This document shows, piece by piece, positions 39,708 through 50,069 of a DNA stretch of 64,000 nt; the first letter of the stretch is position 1, and each line of letters starts with the position of its first letter. Source of the stretch: Veronia nyctiphanis (GTDB taxonomy: Bacteria > Pseudomonadota > Gammaproteobacteria > Enterobacterales > Vibrionaceae); NCBI RefSeq assembly GCF_004116385.1, contig NZ_PEIB01000022.1:1-64000 (forward strand), written 5' to 3'. The notes beneath the pieces were generated by a model. That model was not told where the DNA came from. It saw only the letters and a program-made list of their open reading frames with translations, and made no database searches. Made by a program: the position numbers and the translations under genes.

Positions 39708-41300
39708 ATGGAAAACGCTCGTCCTATCCGCCGCGCACTGATTAGCGTATCTGACAAAACTGGTATCGTGGAATTTGCCACAGCACTTGCCAAGCAAGGT
39801 GTCGCCATTTTATCAACTGGTGGCACCGCAAAACTGCTACTGGAGCAAGGTTTAGACGTCACTGAAGTGTCTGAGCACACAGGTTTCCCTGAAATGATGG
39901 ATGGCCGTGTTAAGACACTGCACCCGAAGATCCACGGTGGCATCTTGGGACGCCGCGATCAGGACGGTGACGTGATGGACGAGCACGGTATCGCGCCTAT
40001 CGATATGGTCGTCGTGAACCTGTACCCATTTGCAGAAACCGTTGCTAAGCCGGGTTGTACGCTGGAAGACGCAGTAGAGAACATCGATATCGGTGGCCCA
40101 ACAATGGTTCGCTCTGCGGCGAAAAACCACAAAGATGTGACTATTGTGGTTAACGCATCAGATTATGACCGCGTACTGGCTGAACTGAGCCAGAATAACG
40201 GTTCACTGACCCACGCTACCCGTTTTGACCTCGCCATTGCAGCCTTTGAACATACTGCTGCCTATGACGGCATGATTGCCAATTACTTCGGTACCATGGT
40301 ACCTGCTTACGGCGACTCAGAAATCAATGATGAAGACTCGCGTTTCCCACGCACCTTCAACCAACAGTTCATTAAGAAGCAAGACATGCGCTATGGCGAA
40401 AACAGCCATCAGGCCGCTGCGTTTTATACCGAAGCCAAGCCAGAGGAAGCCTCTGTATCGACGGCGACTCAGCTTCAAGGTAAAGCGCTTTCTTACAACA
40501 ACATCGCAGATACCGATGCCGCACTTGAGTGTGTGAAAGAATTCGACCAGCCAGCATGTGTGATTGTTAAACACGCTAACCCATGTGGTGTAGCGCTGGG
40601 TGACAACATCCTTACCGCTTACGACCGCGCGTATCAGACGGACCCAACCTCTGCCTTTGGTGGCATCATCGCATTTAACCGCGAGCTGGATGCTGACACC
40701 GCATCTGCTATCGTTGAGCGTCAGTTTGTTGAAGTCATCATTGCACCAGCTGTGAGTGATGAAGCAGCGGCTGTGGTTGCCGCGAAGAAAAATGTTCGCC
40801 TGCTGGTATGTGGTGAGTGGCAACAGAAAACGACCGGTTATGACCTCAAGCGCGTCAACGGTGGTCTGCTGGTTCAGGAGCGCGATCAAGGCATGGTCTC
40901 TCTCGATGACCTGACTGTGGTATCTAAGCGCAAGCCAAGTGATGAAGAGCTGCGTGATGCGCTGTTCTGCTGGAAAGTTGCCAAATACGTGAAGTCTAAC
41001 GCCATCGTTTACGCGAAATGCAACATGACTATCGGTGTAGGCGCAGGCCAGATGAGCCGTGTTTACTCAGCGAAAATTGCTGGCATTAAAGCGGCGGACG
41101 AGAATTTGGAAGTTGCAGGCAGCGTGATGGCATCTGATGCCTTCTTCCCATTCCGCGACGGCATCGATGCAGCCGCTGAAGCAGGTATCACCTGTGTGAT
41201 CCAGCCGGGCGGTTCAATGCGTGATGACGAAGTCATTGCAGCCGCTGACGAGCATGGCATGGCGATGGTATTTACAGGCATGCGTCACTTCCGCCACTAA
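39708..41300 (+). CDS. purH: Bifunctional AICAR transformylase/IMP cyclohydrolase
   Basis: Catalyses the last two steps of IMP synthesis. I use ATG 39708 ([19 protein letters not shown]), which matches other PurH starts, over 39690; the product is 530 residues. The N-terminal cyclohydrolase part has STGGTAKLL and [17 protein letters not shown]; the C-terminal transformylase part has KHANPCGVA and the catalytic Lys-His region. The C-terminal motif [10 protein letters not shown] is typical. Frame intact. purD follows after 132 bp. Confidence 0.97.
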   Translation: MENARPIRRALISVSDKTGIVEFATALAKQGVAILSTGGTAKLLLEQGLDVTEVSEHTGFPEMMDGRVKTLHPKIHGGILGRRDQDGDVMDEHGIAPIDMVVVNLYPFAETVAKPGCTLEDAVENIDIGGPTMVRSAAKNHKDVTIVVNASDYDRVLAELSQNNGSLTHATRFDLAIAAFEHTAAYDGMIANYFGTMVPAYGDSEINDEDSRFPRTFNQQFIKKQDMRYGENSHQAAAFYTEAKPEEASVSTATQLQGKALSYNNIADTDAALECVKEFDQPACVIVKHANPCGVALGDNILTAYDRAYQTDPTSAFGGIIAFNRELDADTASAIVERQFVEVIIAPAVSDEAAAVVAAKKNVRLLVCGEWQQKTTGYDLKRVNGGLLVQERDQGMVSLDDLTVVSKRKPSDEELRDALFCWKVAKYVKSNAIVYAKCNMTIGVGAGQMSRVYSAKIAGIKAADENLEVAGSVMASDAFFPFRDGIDAAAEAGITCVIQPGGSMRDDEVIAAADEHGMAMVFTGMRHFRH

Positions 41301-41372
41301 AAACGTCGTTAGTGTAAGAAATTCAAGGTATTCTCGGCTCTGACATTGTCAGGGCCGGATTCCGTTTCCTGA

Positions 41373-42721
<1,349 letters not shown>

Positions 42722-42746
42722 GCAAGCGAAAAAACGTTCAGAAACC

Positions 42747-42775
42747 AAAAACGCGCATAACGCGCGTTTTTTTAT
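42747..42775 (+). terminator. purD terminator
   Basis: AAAACGCGC and GCGCGTTTT pair around a short loop, followed by T, 26 bp past the purD stop. Confidence 0.9.
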
Positions 42776-42820
42776 TTTATTGTCTGATGAAGCATGACAG
42801 CCTTCACCCACCACCGCTGG

Positions 42821-43507
42821 TCAACTGAAATCGATGACAGGTCGCTCAATGCAATCACGCCCATCATCATCCAGTGCCACAATACCGGACACCAGATTCC
42901 GTTCACTACCGACCGAGCCGACTGCTGCAAGAAAGTTATCTTCCATTTCCAGTCGCTGTTTTACAAAGCGTGGGAAATTAGGAAGAAACTTCAGTGATTT
43001 GGTTTTATCCGTCTCGCATTCAGTGAGCTCGCCGTCGCTCCAATATCCCTGAAAGAAACGCACACCGGCTTCAGCTGATGTACGCGCAGATTCCAAAGAG
43101 AATGTCGCTTCACGGGCAAACGTCACCAGTTCCGTTGTTCGCAGCGGTAACACATCGCCATCAAGACGATATTTTTGGTACACCGCCCGCCCACTGGTGT
43201 CATAACGAATATGGACAGAAAGAGGCACCAGTTGCGCATTTTTCAGCGTCTGGCCTGTGAGTAACAGTTCCCGCAAAACGCCAGAACGCCATCGGTAATC
43301 GGCATCGTACCAACCAAGCTTACCCCGCGAGACTTTTTCAGTGAGCTGATAAGGCTCATCATTAATGGTATCAAGCCAGTAGATGCGAGTCGCCTGATCG
43401 CTAACACTGCCAGTCACTGTGGTGCGCTTGCCGGGAATGGTATCGCTGCTGCTGCAGCCAAACAGGAAGGTGAAGATAAGAAGTGTGAATATGTATTTTC
43501 TGATCAT
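42821..43507 (-). CDS. yjaH: DUF1481 lipoprotein (YjaH family)
   Basis: A 228-residue lipoprotein with signal MIRKYIFTLLIFTFLFGCSSS (lipobox FLFGC). It matches the DUF1481/YjaH group, which lies beside hupA in E. coli as it does here. The body is soluble and should lie in the periplasm or on the outer membrane's inner side. Function unknown. It is convergent with purD. Confidence 0.85.
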   Translation of the reverse strand: MIRKYIFTLLIFTFLFGCSSSDTIPGKRTTVTGSVSDQATRIYWLDTINDEPYQLTEKVSRGKLGWYDADYRWRSGVLRELLLTGQTLKNAQLVPLSVHIRYDTSGRAVYQKYRLDGDVLPLRTTELVTFAREATFSLESARTSAEAGVRFFQGYWSDGELTECETDKTKSLKFLPNFPRFVKQRLEMEDNFLAAVGSVGSERNLVSGIVALDDDGRDCIERPVIDFS

Positions 43508-43566
43508 AACCGTACGCTAGAGATAAACCGCCAAAGCCAGAATAGCTTCAGCGGTTTGAGATACGA

Positions 43567-43839
43567 TTACTTAACCGCGTCTTTCAGTGCTTTACCTGCA
43601 ACAAACGCTGGTACATTCGCCGCAGCGATTTGGATTTCTGCACCAGTTTGAGGGTTGCGACCAGTGCGCGCTGCACGGTGGTTAATTTTAAACGTACCGA
43701 AACCAATCAGTTGAACCTGATCACCGTCTTTCAGTGCACCCTCGATTCCTGACAGGGTCGCTTCCAGAGCAGCTTTAGCCTGAGTTTTAGACAGATCCGC
43801 TTTTTCAGCGATCAGGTCGATCAAGTTGGTCTTGTTCAT
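43567..43839 (-). CDS. hupA: DNA-binding protein HU, alpha type
   Basis: Nucleoid protein that binds and bends DNA without sequence preference. The start at 43839 ([18 protein letters not shown]) is the standard HU start, with AAGGGAAGAC just upstream; the frame is open 11 codons further. 90 residues, the exact HU length, with the DNA-arm sequence [22 protein letters not shown] and GKALKDAVK end. Between yjaH and yjaG as in E. coli. Confidence 0.98.
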   Translation of the reverse strand: MNKTNLIDLIAEKADLSKTQAKAALEATLSGIEGALKDGDQVQLIGFGTFKINHRAARTGRNPQTGAEIQIAAANVPAFVAGKALKDAVK

Positions 43840-44132
43840 TATGTCTTCCCTTCTAGGTTTTCTTTGAGACACCGCAACTCTAATTCAAAAGAAGCCCGGC
43901 TGGCAAAGGTTTGTGAGGGTTCGAGTGACTGTATGCAGAGGGTTTAACCACAAACTGAGCGCATCCTCACAAAACATTGGGTTGCCTGAAGCAGAAAAAC
44001 ACGCCTAGTTGGAGGCTAAACCCCTTATAAAGTGGGCGGTAAAACGTCTTTCAATGCATATTCGCTTCGTTTTTCCGCCCTTAGAGAGAAGATTTTCACC
44101 AATGATATACATGGCTTCATCTTGTTTTCTGG

Positions 44133-44723
44133 TCAGCCAAGAGAAAGGCCAAGGTTGCTGACACCTTCTTCACGCAATTCAGTTCTAATACCTTTGATAA
44201 GCTCGATGTCTCGACTCTCACAATCTTTCAACGCACGGAAGATGGCCCATTGCACATCCCACTCCATACATACCGATTCAATCTCTTTCTGGTTGTTGTC
44301 GGTCACCTCGATATCATTTTGTGCCAGTTCAAGGTGGCACACTGTCGCAACAGACTGCTGACTAATTTTAAGTACTGACTCCAGCATAAGATCTCTATCT
44401 AACAGCATGTGCAGCAGTGTCGACAGAGAAATACACGCATCGATAGCAGGGTAAGTCAGGTAAAGTTCGTACTCTTCCTCTGAAGGGATCAGCTCCTCAA
44501 GCTTTTCAAGCTGACGTTCAAAGTCGATTTTAGCGCTCTTCACGGTCAGTATTTCCCAGACACTGTCGAGGATCTGACGAAACGCCTGAGGGTCAGAAAA
44601 TTCAGTCTGCTGGCAAAATACTGCGTAGTTTGGATACATACGCTCCACCAGCGCGGCCATAAACGTGATGTGCTGCCAAGGCTCAAGTTTCTCAAGCCTC
44701 AGCTGGATAGGATTTCTTAACAT
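44133..44723 (-). CDS. yjaG: DUF416 family protein YjaG
   Basis: A 196-residue soluble protein starting MLRNPIQLRLEKLEPWQHI at 44723, the family start, rather than the ATG 8 codons upstream. It matches the YjaG/DUF416 group: FMAALVERMYPNYAVFC, YPAIDACISLSTLLHMLLD, EWDVQWAIF. No known biochemical role. It precedes hupA by about 290 bp, as in E. coli. Confidence 0.92.
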   Translation of the reverse strand: MLRNPIQLRLEKLEPWQHITFMAALVERMYPNYAVFCQQTEFSDPQAFRQILDSVWEILTVKSAKIDFERQLEKLEELIPSEEEYELYLTYPAIDACISLSTLLHMLLDRDLMLESVLKISQQSVATVCHLELAQNDIEVTDNNQKEIESVCMEWDVQWAIFRALKDCESRDIELIKGIRTELREEGVSNLGLSLG

Positions 44724-44818
44724 GATAGGCTGTCTGCGTTGAGACACCGCCCGTGCGGTGTCAGGGGGAAATTGTGGGTAAGTTTACCCCAACAGCGACA
44801 GCATAAAAAGGAACAGCC

Positions 44819-45724
44819 GTGAACAGAGTATTTATCCTCTCAGACCATAGTAAGCGCTATCGTGAACTGTTAAACAAACACGCCCTGCCACAGTTACAGC
44901 CTTGCGATGATATTCGTGACGCTAACATTGTGCTTGCAGACCCACCGAAAGTTGCGTCTTTACTGCACTCAGCATCGTCGCTTGAGTGGCTGCAATCGAC
45001 CTTTGCAGGCTGCGATGCTGTGCTTGCCCATACCAAACGCGATTACACCCTGACCAATGTGCGGGGAATATTCGGCCCGCTCATTGCCGAGTATGTGCTT
45101 GGACACCTCCTCAACCATACTCGCCACCTAGCAATCTACCGGAAACAACAGCAACAAGCAGAATGGCAGCCACACGCTTACTCAAGCCTTGCTGGTAAAC
45201 ACATGCTGATATTGGGTACGGGCTCAATAGGCAGTCACCTTGCTGAAACAGCCAAGCTCTTTGGCATGACCGTGAGCGGACTCAGTCGTTCGGGTAACCC
45301 GACAGCACCATTTGATACCGTCTATGCAACGTCGGCGCTAGACAGTGCGTTGGCACAAGCAGATGTGGTGGTTTCTACCTTGCCTTATACTCCGGAAACA
45401 CATCATCTACTGAATGAAGAGTCACTGGGCCAATGTCAGCAGGCACTGCTTTTTAATGTTGGTCGAGGCGGGGTATTGTCGGAACAAGGGCTTATTAAAG
45501 CACTGGATGATGGCGCGGTGGAACACGCCTTTCTCGATGTCTTTGCTACTGAGCCACTTTCCGAAGCGCATCCTTTCTGGGATCACCCGAAAGTGTCCGT
45601 CACACCGCACATTGCCGCAGTCAGCTTCCCCGATGATGTTTTCGCCTGCTTCAGACAAAACTACCTCAATTGGTATCACGACAAACCACTCGACAGCATC
45701 GTCGATTTTGAGCGTGGTTACTGA
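44819..45724 (+). CDS. D-isomer-specific 2-hydroxyacid dehydrogenase
   Basis: NAD(P)H-dependent reductase for a 2-oxoacid such as glyoxylate or hydroxypyruvate. It starts at GTG 44819, with AAGGA six bases upstream, and has 301 residues. Rossmann motif LILGTGSIGSHLAE (GxGxxG), then the catalytic Arg in FNVGRGGVLSE, Glu in FATEPLS and His in VTPHIAAVS. The motif pattern fits the GhrA-like branch. Its stop overlaps the start of the next gene by one base, so the two are co-translated. Confidence 0.92.
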   Translation: MNRVFILSDHSKRYRELLNKHALPQLQPCDDIRDANIVLADPPKVASLLHSASSLEWLQSTFAGCDAVLAHTKRDYTLTNVRGIFGPLIAEYVLGHLLNHTRHLAIYRKQQQQAEWQPHAYSSLAGKHMLILGTGSIGSHLAETAKLFGMTVSGLSRSGNPTAPFDTVYATSALDSALAQADVVVSTLPYTPETHHLLNEESLGQCQQALLFNVGRGGVLSEQGLIKALDDGAVEHAFLDVFATEPLSEAHPFWDHPKVSVTPHIAAVSFPDDVFACFRQNYLNWYHDKPLDSIVDFERGY

Positions 45725-46302
45725 TGAAGACGCTGGAAACGCTGCTTGAAAAGGTCAGAGCCTGTCGTCACTGCGAGGCCTCTTTACCTTTAGGCCCTCG
45801 TCCTGTTGTGCAGGCAGAGACAACCGCAAAGTTGCTGATTATCGGACAAGCGCCGGGCACTCGGGTGCATGCCAGCGGCATACCGTGGGACGACCCGAGC
45901 GGTGACAGGCTGCGAGGCTGGTTACAAATGGACAAAGATACCTTTTATGACCCCGCCAGCGTTGCCATCATGCCGATGGGCTTTTGCTATCCCGGCAGAG
46001 GAAACAGCGGTGATTTACCGCCTTTGCCTGATTGCGCACCTCTTTGGCACAACCAAATCAAAGCGCATCTACCGGACGTTCAACTGACATTGTTGATTGG
46101 GAACTATGCTCAGAAGTGTTATCTCACTGACAAACCGAAAACACTGACCCAAACCGTGCAGAGCACATGTAGATGGCTACCAGAATTTATCGCGCTTCCC
46201 CACCCCAGCCCTCGCAACAACCTTTGGCTTGCCAAGAACCCTTGGTTTGAAGCAGAGATCTTACCGACGCTGAGAAAGCATCTTGTTCAGCTTTTCGATT
46301 AA
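45724..46302 (+). CDS. Uracil-DNA glycosylase family protein
   Basis: A 192-residue protein of the uracil-DNA glycosylase superfamily (COG1573-like). It has LLIIGQAPGTRVHASGIPWDDPSGDRL, the active-site loop of the family, MGFCYPGRGNSGDLPPLPDCAPLW, and LPHPSPRN, which fits the DNA-intercalation loop. Cysteines in CRHCEA near residue 14 are reminiscent of iron-sulfur members, but a full set of four is not clear. One-base overlap with the upstream dehydrogenase. Real DNA repair activity is not proven. Confidence 0.85.
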   Translation: MKTLETLLEKVRACRHCEASLPLGPRPVVQAETTAKLLIIGQAPGTRVHASGIPWDDPSGDRLRGWLQMDKDTFYDPASVAIMPMGFCYPGRGNSGDLPPLPDCAPLWHNQIKAHLPDVQLTLLIGNYAQKCYLTDKPKTLTQTVQSTCRWLPEFIALPHPSPRNNLWLAKNPWFEAEILPTLRKHLVQLFD

Positions 46303-46460
46303 ATAAGACCTTTTTGATGAGCAATATTTGAAATAGAACCAGTGACATTCCTTTAATAGTTGAAATATATCAATATTATTTACTCGTTCAGCTTTCTTAG
46401 CTTTTTTCATGATGAGCATTTAAGTCAAAATTTGATGTAAATAATACTTAAAGTCAGCCA

Positions 46461-46600
46461 TGTACAGCAATTAACGGAAAATACAGCTTTTAGGTGTAAT
46501 AAATTACAAGTATTTAGGTGGCGACAATAAAAATACATACTAATCATAAGCTTAATTGTACGTACAGCTTTTCCAGGTATTTTCCCTGTCTACCCTGTAT
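46461..46600 (+). repeat. TGTACAGC repeat element, copy 1 (diverged)
   Basis: TGTACAGCAATTAACGG at 46461 and CGTACAGCTTTTCCAGG at 46561 lie 100 bp apart, the spacing also seen in copies 2 and 3 (101 bp). The second motif leads into CAGG...CCCTG inverted bases. The whole stretch 46303-46681 is AT-rich and holds no gene. A third, weaker ATACAGCTTTT is at 46481. Confidence 0.6.
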
Positions 46601-46681
46601 AAGGAACTTAAGCTAGCAGGGAGAAGATCAAGATACGTGATAGAGTCAGACGTAGAACCACCGGCCAGAGGCCGATGGTAT

Positions 46682-46888
46682 TCAATCAAGCAGTTCGAAG
46701 ATTTTCTCAACAGGCAATTCAAAATGCCGGGCCAGTTTCAGCGCGATGACCACAGACGGCGTAAATCGTCCAGTCTCAATCGTGCTTATCGTTTTTCTGG
46801 AGACTCCAATTGCATCAGCCAACTCCTGCTGCGACAACTTGGTGCGACTGCGCAGTTTAGCAATATGGTTATCAAGTTCTTCATTCAT
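46682..46888 (-). CDS. XRE-family (Cro/CI-like) regulator, 68 aa
   Basis: A 68-residue protein that is one helix-turn-helix: SQQELADAIGVSRKTISTIE is the classical motif at about residues 19-38. No other domain. It overlaps the upstream membrane-protein gene by 8 bp (46881-46888), so the pair is translationally coupled. It probably binds the four phased GATACCT repeats upstream of the pair (47428-47503). Similar two-gene sets of an XRE-type regulator and a small membrane protein are widespread, and their roles are mostly unknown. Confidence 0.9.
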   Translation of the reverse strand: MNEELDNHIAKLRSRTKLSQQELADAIGVSRKTISTIETGRFTPSVVIALKLARHFELPVEKIFELLD

Positions 46889-47372
46889 CGTTTTCGCGTA
46901 ACCCCAATAGTACCGTGATCGAAAAACATAGGAGCATTAACCCCAGTAAGATAGTGATGCCATTACTGAGAAGGTCAATCGGTAGGGCCTCAATATCATC
47001 TGGTAAATACTTTGTTAAAATCAGCGCCAGAGTCAAAACCAGCATGGTTGCATAGCCGCTAATTACATAACCTTTGTGTGAGACCTGCGAAACATACTCG
47101 TCCTTGTGACGGTGCAGTATTCTGAAGTGCAGGCTTCTTGGAGCTGACTTGAGATAACTAAACAGATAAAACAACACCACAAAGCCACTGATCACTCGAA
47201 TACCGCCTAAGGTAAGTACAAACCAGTTAAGACCAGACCAGAGATTCAGCCAGTATCCCACCTCCGTGCTGCCGTAAAGAAGCAAATATAGCCCCACGAA
47301 CAAGCTCATTAATGCCTCTTTTCTTAATAACAAAAATTCCTTTTGTGCATTCGTCATTGTTGCTGTGTTCAT
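46881..47372 (-). CDS. Four-helix membrane protein coupled to the XRE gene
   Basis: A 163-residue protein starting at 47372, with AGAGGGA eight bases before the ATG. Four hydrophobic helices can be seen (SLFVGLYLLLYGS; WFVLTLGGIRVISGFVVLFYLF; GYATMLVLTLALILTKYL; GITILLGLMLLCFSITVLLGL), joined by a basic cytosolic-looking loop, SAPRSLHFRILHRHKDEY. I recognise no family. It is first in a two-gene operon with the regulator, so it may sense something and pass it to the regulator, or be its target. Confidence 0.78.
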   Translation of the reverse strand: MNTATMTNAQKEFLLLRKEALMSLFVGLYLLLYGSTEVGYWLNLWSGLNWFVLTLGGIRVISGFVVLFYLFSYLKSAPRSLHFRILHRHKDEYVSQVSHKGYVISGYATMLVLTLALILTKYLPDDIEALPIDLLSNGITILLGLMLLCFSITVLLGLRENDE

Positions 47373-47427
47373 TGCTTTTCCCTCTCAGTCAGAGTCTATT
47401 GAATTGTTATATCAACACAAGTTTTTT

Positions 47428-47503
47428 GATACCTTTAATTCCCAAATGATACCTAAAGCACTCATTTGACACCTTAGATACACAAAAGATACCTTAAGGT
47501 ATC
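47428..47503. promoter_or_regulatory. Four operator-like repeats with a 20-bp period
   Basis: GATACCT begins at 47428 and 47448, GACACCT at 47468, and GATACCT at 47488: exact 20-bp steps, about two helix turns, so all sit on one DNA face. The last is part of a perfect 16-bp palindrome GATACCTTAAGGTATC (47488-47503). They lie 56-131 bp upstream of the membrane-protein start, next to a possible -10 (TATAAC on the minus strand near 47407). They probably bind the XRE protein encoded downstream. Confidence 0.7.
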
Positions 47504-47615
47504 AACACGTTCAACTACACCCGCAATGTAAATCGCCAAAAAATAAACATAAATTAATGATTTAAATCGTAAATATTTACACTCCACTGAAATATCCATA
47601 TTTTGGCGTCAAACT

Positions 47616-47760
47616 CGTACAGCTTTTTTATAACTGAGCAGCAAAAAGATGAACTCACTTTGATCTAAAAAGAGAACCAATAGGTAAGACATTGAATAAT
47701 CGAGAATTAAAAAAGGTGTACAGCAATTCGAGGAATCTTCCTGATGAAGCTACCTGCCTT
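47616..47760 (+). repeat. TGTACAGC repeat element, copy 2
   Basis: Starts CGTACAGCTTTTTTAT and ends with TGTACAGCAATTCG (47717) plus the near-palindrome AGGAATCTTCCT. It aligns with copy 3 through CAGC-AAAAGATGA and ATTGAAT...AATTAAA. No reading frame spans it. The surrounding bases 47504-47893 hold no gene. Confidence 0.72.
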
Positions 47761-47893
47761 CTTCGATACGAAGATTGGTATCGATTAAGCCCTAGATTCC
47801 ATCACTCAGATGAGCATATTTACAACGTAGCTAAATCAAACCTGTCGTAATTATCTATTACTACATGGCTTAACCATTACGTATCAGTACGGA

Positions 47894-48034
47894 TGTACAG
47901 CTTTTTTATTGATAAACAGCGAAAAGATGAGCGGAATTTGGAAGTGATTTGAGATATGAAGATAAGGTATTGAATTTTATAAAATTAAAGCACATGTACA
48001 GCGATTTAAGGAATTTCCCCGGTAAAGGTATTCG
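47894..48034 (+). repeat. TGTACAGC repeat element, copy 3
   Basis: Starts TGTACAGCTTTTTTAT, 15 of 16 bases as in copy 2, with CAGCGAAAAGATGA next, and ends TGTACAGCGATTTAAGG (47995) followed by GGAATTTCC. The two TGTACAGC sites are 101 bp apart, exactly as in copy 2. It abuts the 3' hairpin of hemE. Confidence 0.72.
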
Positions 48035-48057
48035 CCACTCACACTTGCGAGTGGCGA
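48032..48057 (-). terminator. Hairpin after hemE
   Basis: TCGCCACTC and GAGTGGCGA form a perfect 9-bp stem with an 8-base loop, just past the hemE stop. On the minus strand the next bases (ATACCTTTACC) are only partly T, so it is a weak terminator. Confidence 0.6.
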
Positions 48058-48064
48058 CAGGGAA

Positions 48065-49128
48065 TTACTGATGGTATGGCTTTGAGAGCTCATGTACGGC
48101 ATCAACAAAGACACCCGCATTTTCAGGCGGTACATCAAGATGAATGCCGTGACCAAGATTGAACACGTGGCCTGTCCCTTCGCCATAGCCTTCCAAAATG
48201 GTTGCGACTTCCTCACGGATACGTTCTGGCGAGGCATAAAGCATGGATGGGTCCATATTCCCCTGCAGCGCGACTTTGTCACCGATACGGTGACGAGCAT
48301 CAGCGATATTAATAGTCCAATCGAGACCCACCCCATCACAGCCCGTATCGGCGATTTTCTCCAGCCACATACCACCGTTTTTGGTGAATAACGTCACAGG
48401 GACACGGCGGCCGTCATTCTCACGGATCAGACCATCGACAATCTTGTGCATGTATTGCAGCGAGAAATCGTTGTAGTCTCGAGGCGTCAGCACCCCGCCC
48501 CAGGTATCAAAGACCATCACTGACTGCGCACCTGCTCTGATTTGTGCGTTCAGATAATCAATGACACTGTCAGCGAGCTTATCCAGCAACAGATGAAGCG
48601 TCTGCGGATCGGCATACATCATTTTTTTGATTTTGGTGAACGCTTTGGAGCTGCCACCTTCAACCATGTATGTTGCCAGTGTCCATGGGCTGCCAGAGAA
48701 GCCGATCAAGGGGACATCACCATTCAGCCTTTACGGATGGTACGTACAGCATTCATGACGTACTGCAGTTCACCTTCAGGGTCTGGGTTACCTATTTTCT
48801 CAACGTCAGCCTTACAGGTAATAGGACGCTCAAACTTTGGCCCTTCACCAGTCTCAAAGTAAAGGCCAAGACCCATTGCATCAGGGATAGTGAGAATATC
48901 TGAAAACAAGATGGCGGCATCAAGCGGAAAACGACGCAAAGGTTGTAAGGTCACCTCACAAGCCAGTTCAGCGTTTTTACACAGTGACATAAAGTCGCCA
49001 GCCTGTGCGCGGGTCGCTTTGTACTCTGGCAGATAGCGGCCAGCCTGACGCATCATCCAAACGGGCGTGCAATCAACAGGTTGTTTAAGCAGAGCGCGCA
49101 GGTAGCGATCATTTTTCAGTTCAGTCAT
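48065..49128 (-). CDS. hemE: Uroporphyrinogen decarboxylase (frameshift at about 48728)
   Basis: Heme pathway enzyme converting uroporphyrinogen III to coproporphyrinogen III. It begins [20 protein letters not shown], with signature [15 protein letters not shown] and the catalytic Asp region [13 protein letters not shown]. The frame breaks after VRTIRK, where AAAGGCTG lacks one base; the next frame continues [25 protein letters not shown]. With one base added the protein is 354 residues, the E. coli HemE length. Also seen: FDTWGGVL and GNMDPSML. A single dropped base in an essential gene points to sequence error. Confidence 0.95.
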
Positions 49129-49504
49129 TGTTTCCTTCCTGGCAAAAAATTACAGCTATTGTAACACCCTCCCGGTATCTCGTAGAGGCACCTGTGCGGG
49201 GGGGATCATAAATATTTCACGTCAAATACCGGATAGTTTGCCCGGTGTTTACACACGTGTTAAAAATTTAAGTCTTACAATAACGATGTCTGAAAGACAA
49301 AAATCCATATTCGCATCTTGTCCCGCCTCCCTACGGCGGGTTTTTTCTTTTATTTTGTTTTTATTCGAAACTAAATAGACACTTACCTCAAACCCCTTGC
49401 TCAAAATTTGCTCAATTATGTGATCTTAATCAAAGTTTAATTCCATGATCAGGCGTAGCCTGCTTTCTCGGTCTCAACTTTGATGAAATGTATAGGAATT
49501 GAGT
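49129..49504. other. Intergenic region upstream of hemE
   Basis: No gene is seen. It holds the hemE promoter (not resolved), an imperfect ACCGG...CCGGT hairpin near 49227-49243 and a plus-strand terminator at 49322. What transcript the terminator ends is unclear, so a short RNA on the plus strand is possible. Confidence 0.45.
49322..49347 (+). terminator. Plus-strand terminator with no obvious gene
   Basis: CCCGCC and GGCGGG pair around TCCCTAC, followed by TTTTTTCTTTT. It is a strong plus-strand terminator but the nearest upstream plus-strand gene is 3 kb away, so it may end a small RNA or antisense transcript starting in 49129-49320. Confidence 0.8.
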
Positions 49505-49672
49505 ATGAATATGAAAGTAACTATAGAGCTTCTTGAGGCAGGCATTTACAAAGACCGTTGCTGGCAACCCGCATTCAAAGCAGACAAATCGCAGGTATGC
49601 CGTGTTTCTCCGTCTTACGCTGCACATCTGATCAAAGAGAAGAAAGCGGTGCTTCACTCAGTCACGAGATAA
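49505..49672 (+). CDS. Small protein (55 aa), unknown
   Basis: A 55-codon frame, MNMKVTIELLEAGIYKDRCW ... AVLHSVTR, preceded by AGGAATTGAGT. It is basic, with two cysteines and no membrane helix. The codon pattern is orderly and the start signal fair, which supports a real gene, but I recognise no family. It could also be a remnant of a larger accessory protein. Confidence 0.5.
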   Translation: MNMKVTIELLEAGIYKDRCWQPAFKADKSQVCRVSPSYAAHLIKEKKAVLHSVTR

Positions 49673-49951
49673 CCCCGCACAACATCAAACCGTACTGCCT
49701 CGATCTCACCTGCTTAGCGGCATCAGGGCAGTGTGGTTTGATAGCGTCTTAGCATCACTTTTCTTTCCTCTTTTTTATACCTTCCGCCCTCTATTAAACG
49801 TCTTATTGAGAAATGAACGTAAAGTGAAACTGGCAGAAATATTTTGCCTCGATCCATTTCTACCCATCACACATTTACCATAGTCATTATGCTCTCGCGT
49901 TAACTTTGAAACACGTGCTTCTAAAGGTATTAATTATTTAGTAATGGCCGA

Positions 49952-49967
49952 TAAGGCTATAGCCTTA
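49952..49967. promoter_or_regulatory. 16-bp perfect palindrome
   Basis: TAAGGCTATAGCCTTA lies about 100 bp upstream of the lipoprotein gene at 50070, in an AT-rich stretch (49673-50069) that has no gene. Its symmetry suits a dimeric regulator. Function inferred. Confidence 0.4.
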
Positions 49968-50069
49968 ATTCTGAATTAGTGCTGACATTCTATTTCGCTA
50001 CGAAGTGCAACAAAAACATAACAAGCACGCGAATACATGGATTTCCTTTCTACATAAAGGGTATGCGCT

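Noticed and set aside
46461-48034. Insertion sequence or MITE with terminal inverted repeats
   Set aside because: The repeated ends are in the same direction, no transposase frame is present, and no clear target-site duplication was seen. A mobile origin stays possible but unproved.
46303-48064. CRISPR array in the repeat-rich patch
   Set aside because: The TGTACAGC repeats are only 8 bases with uneven, long gaps, and the GATACCT repeats have a 20-bp period with no room for spacers. No cas gene is near.
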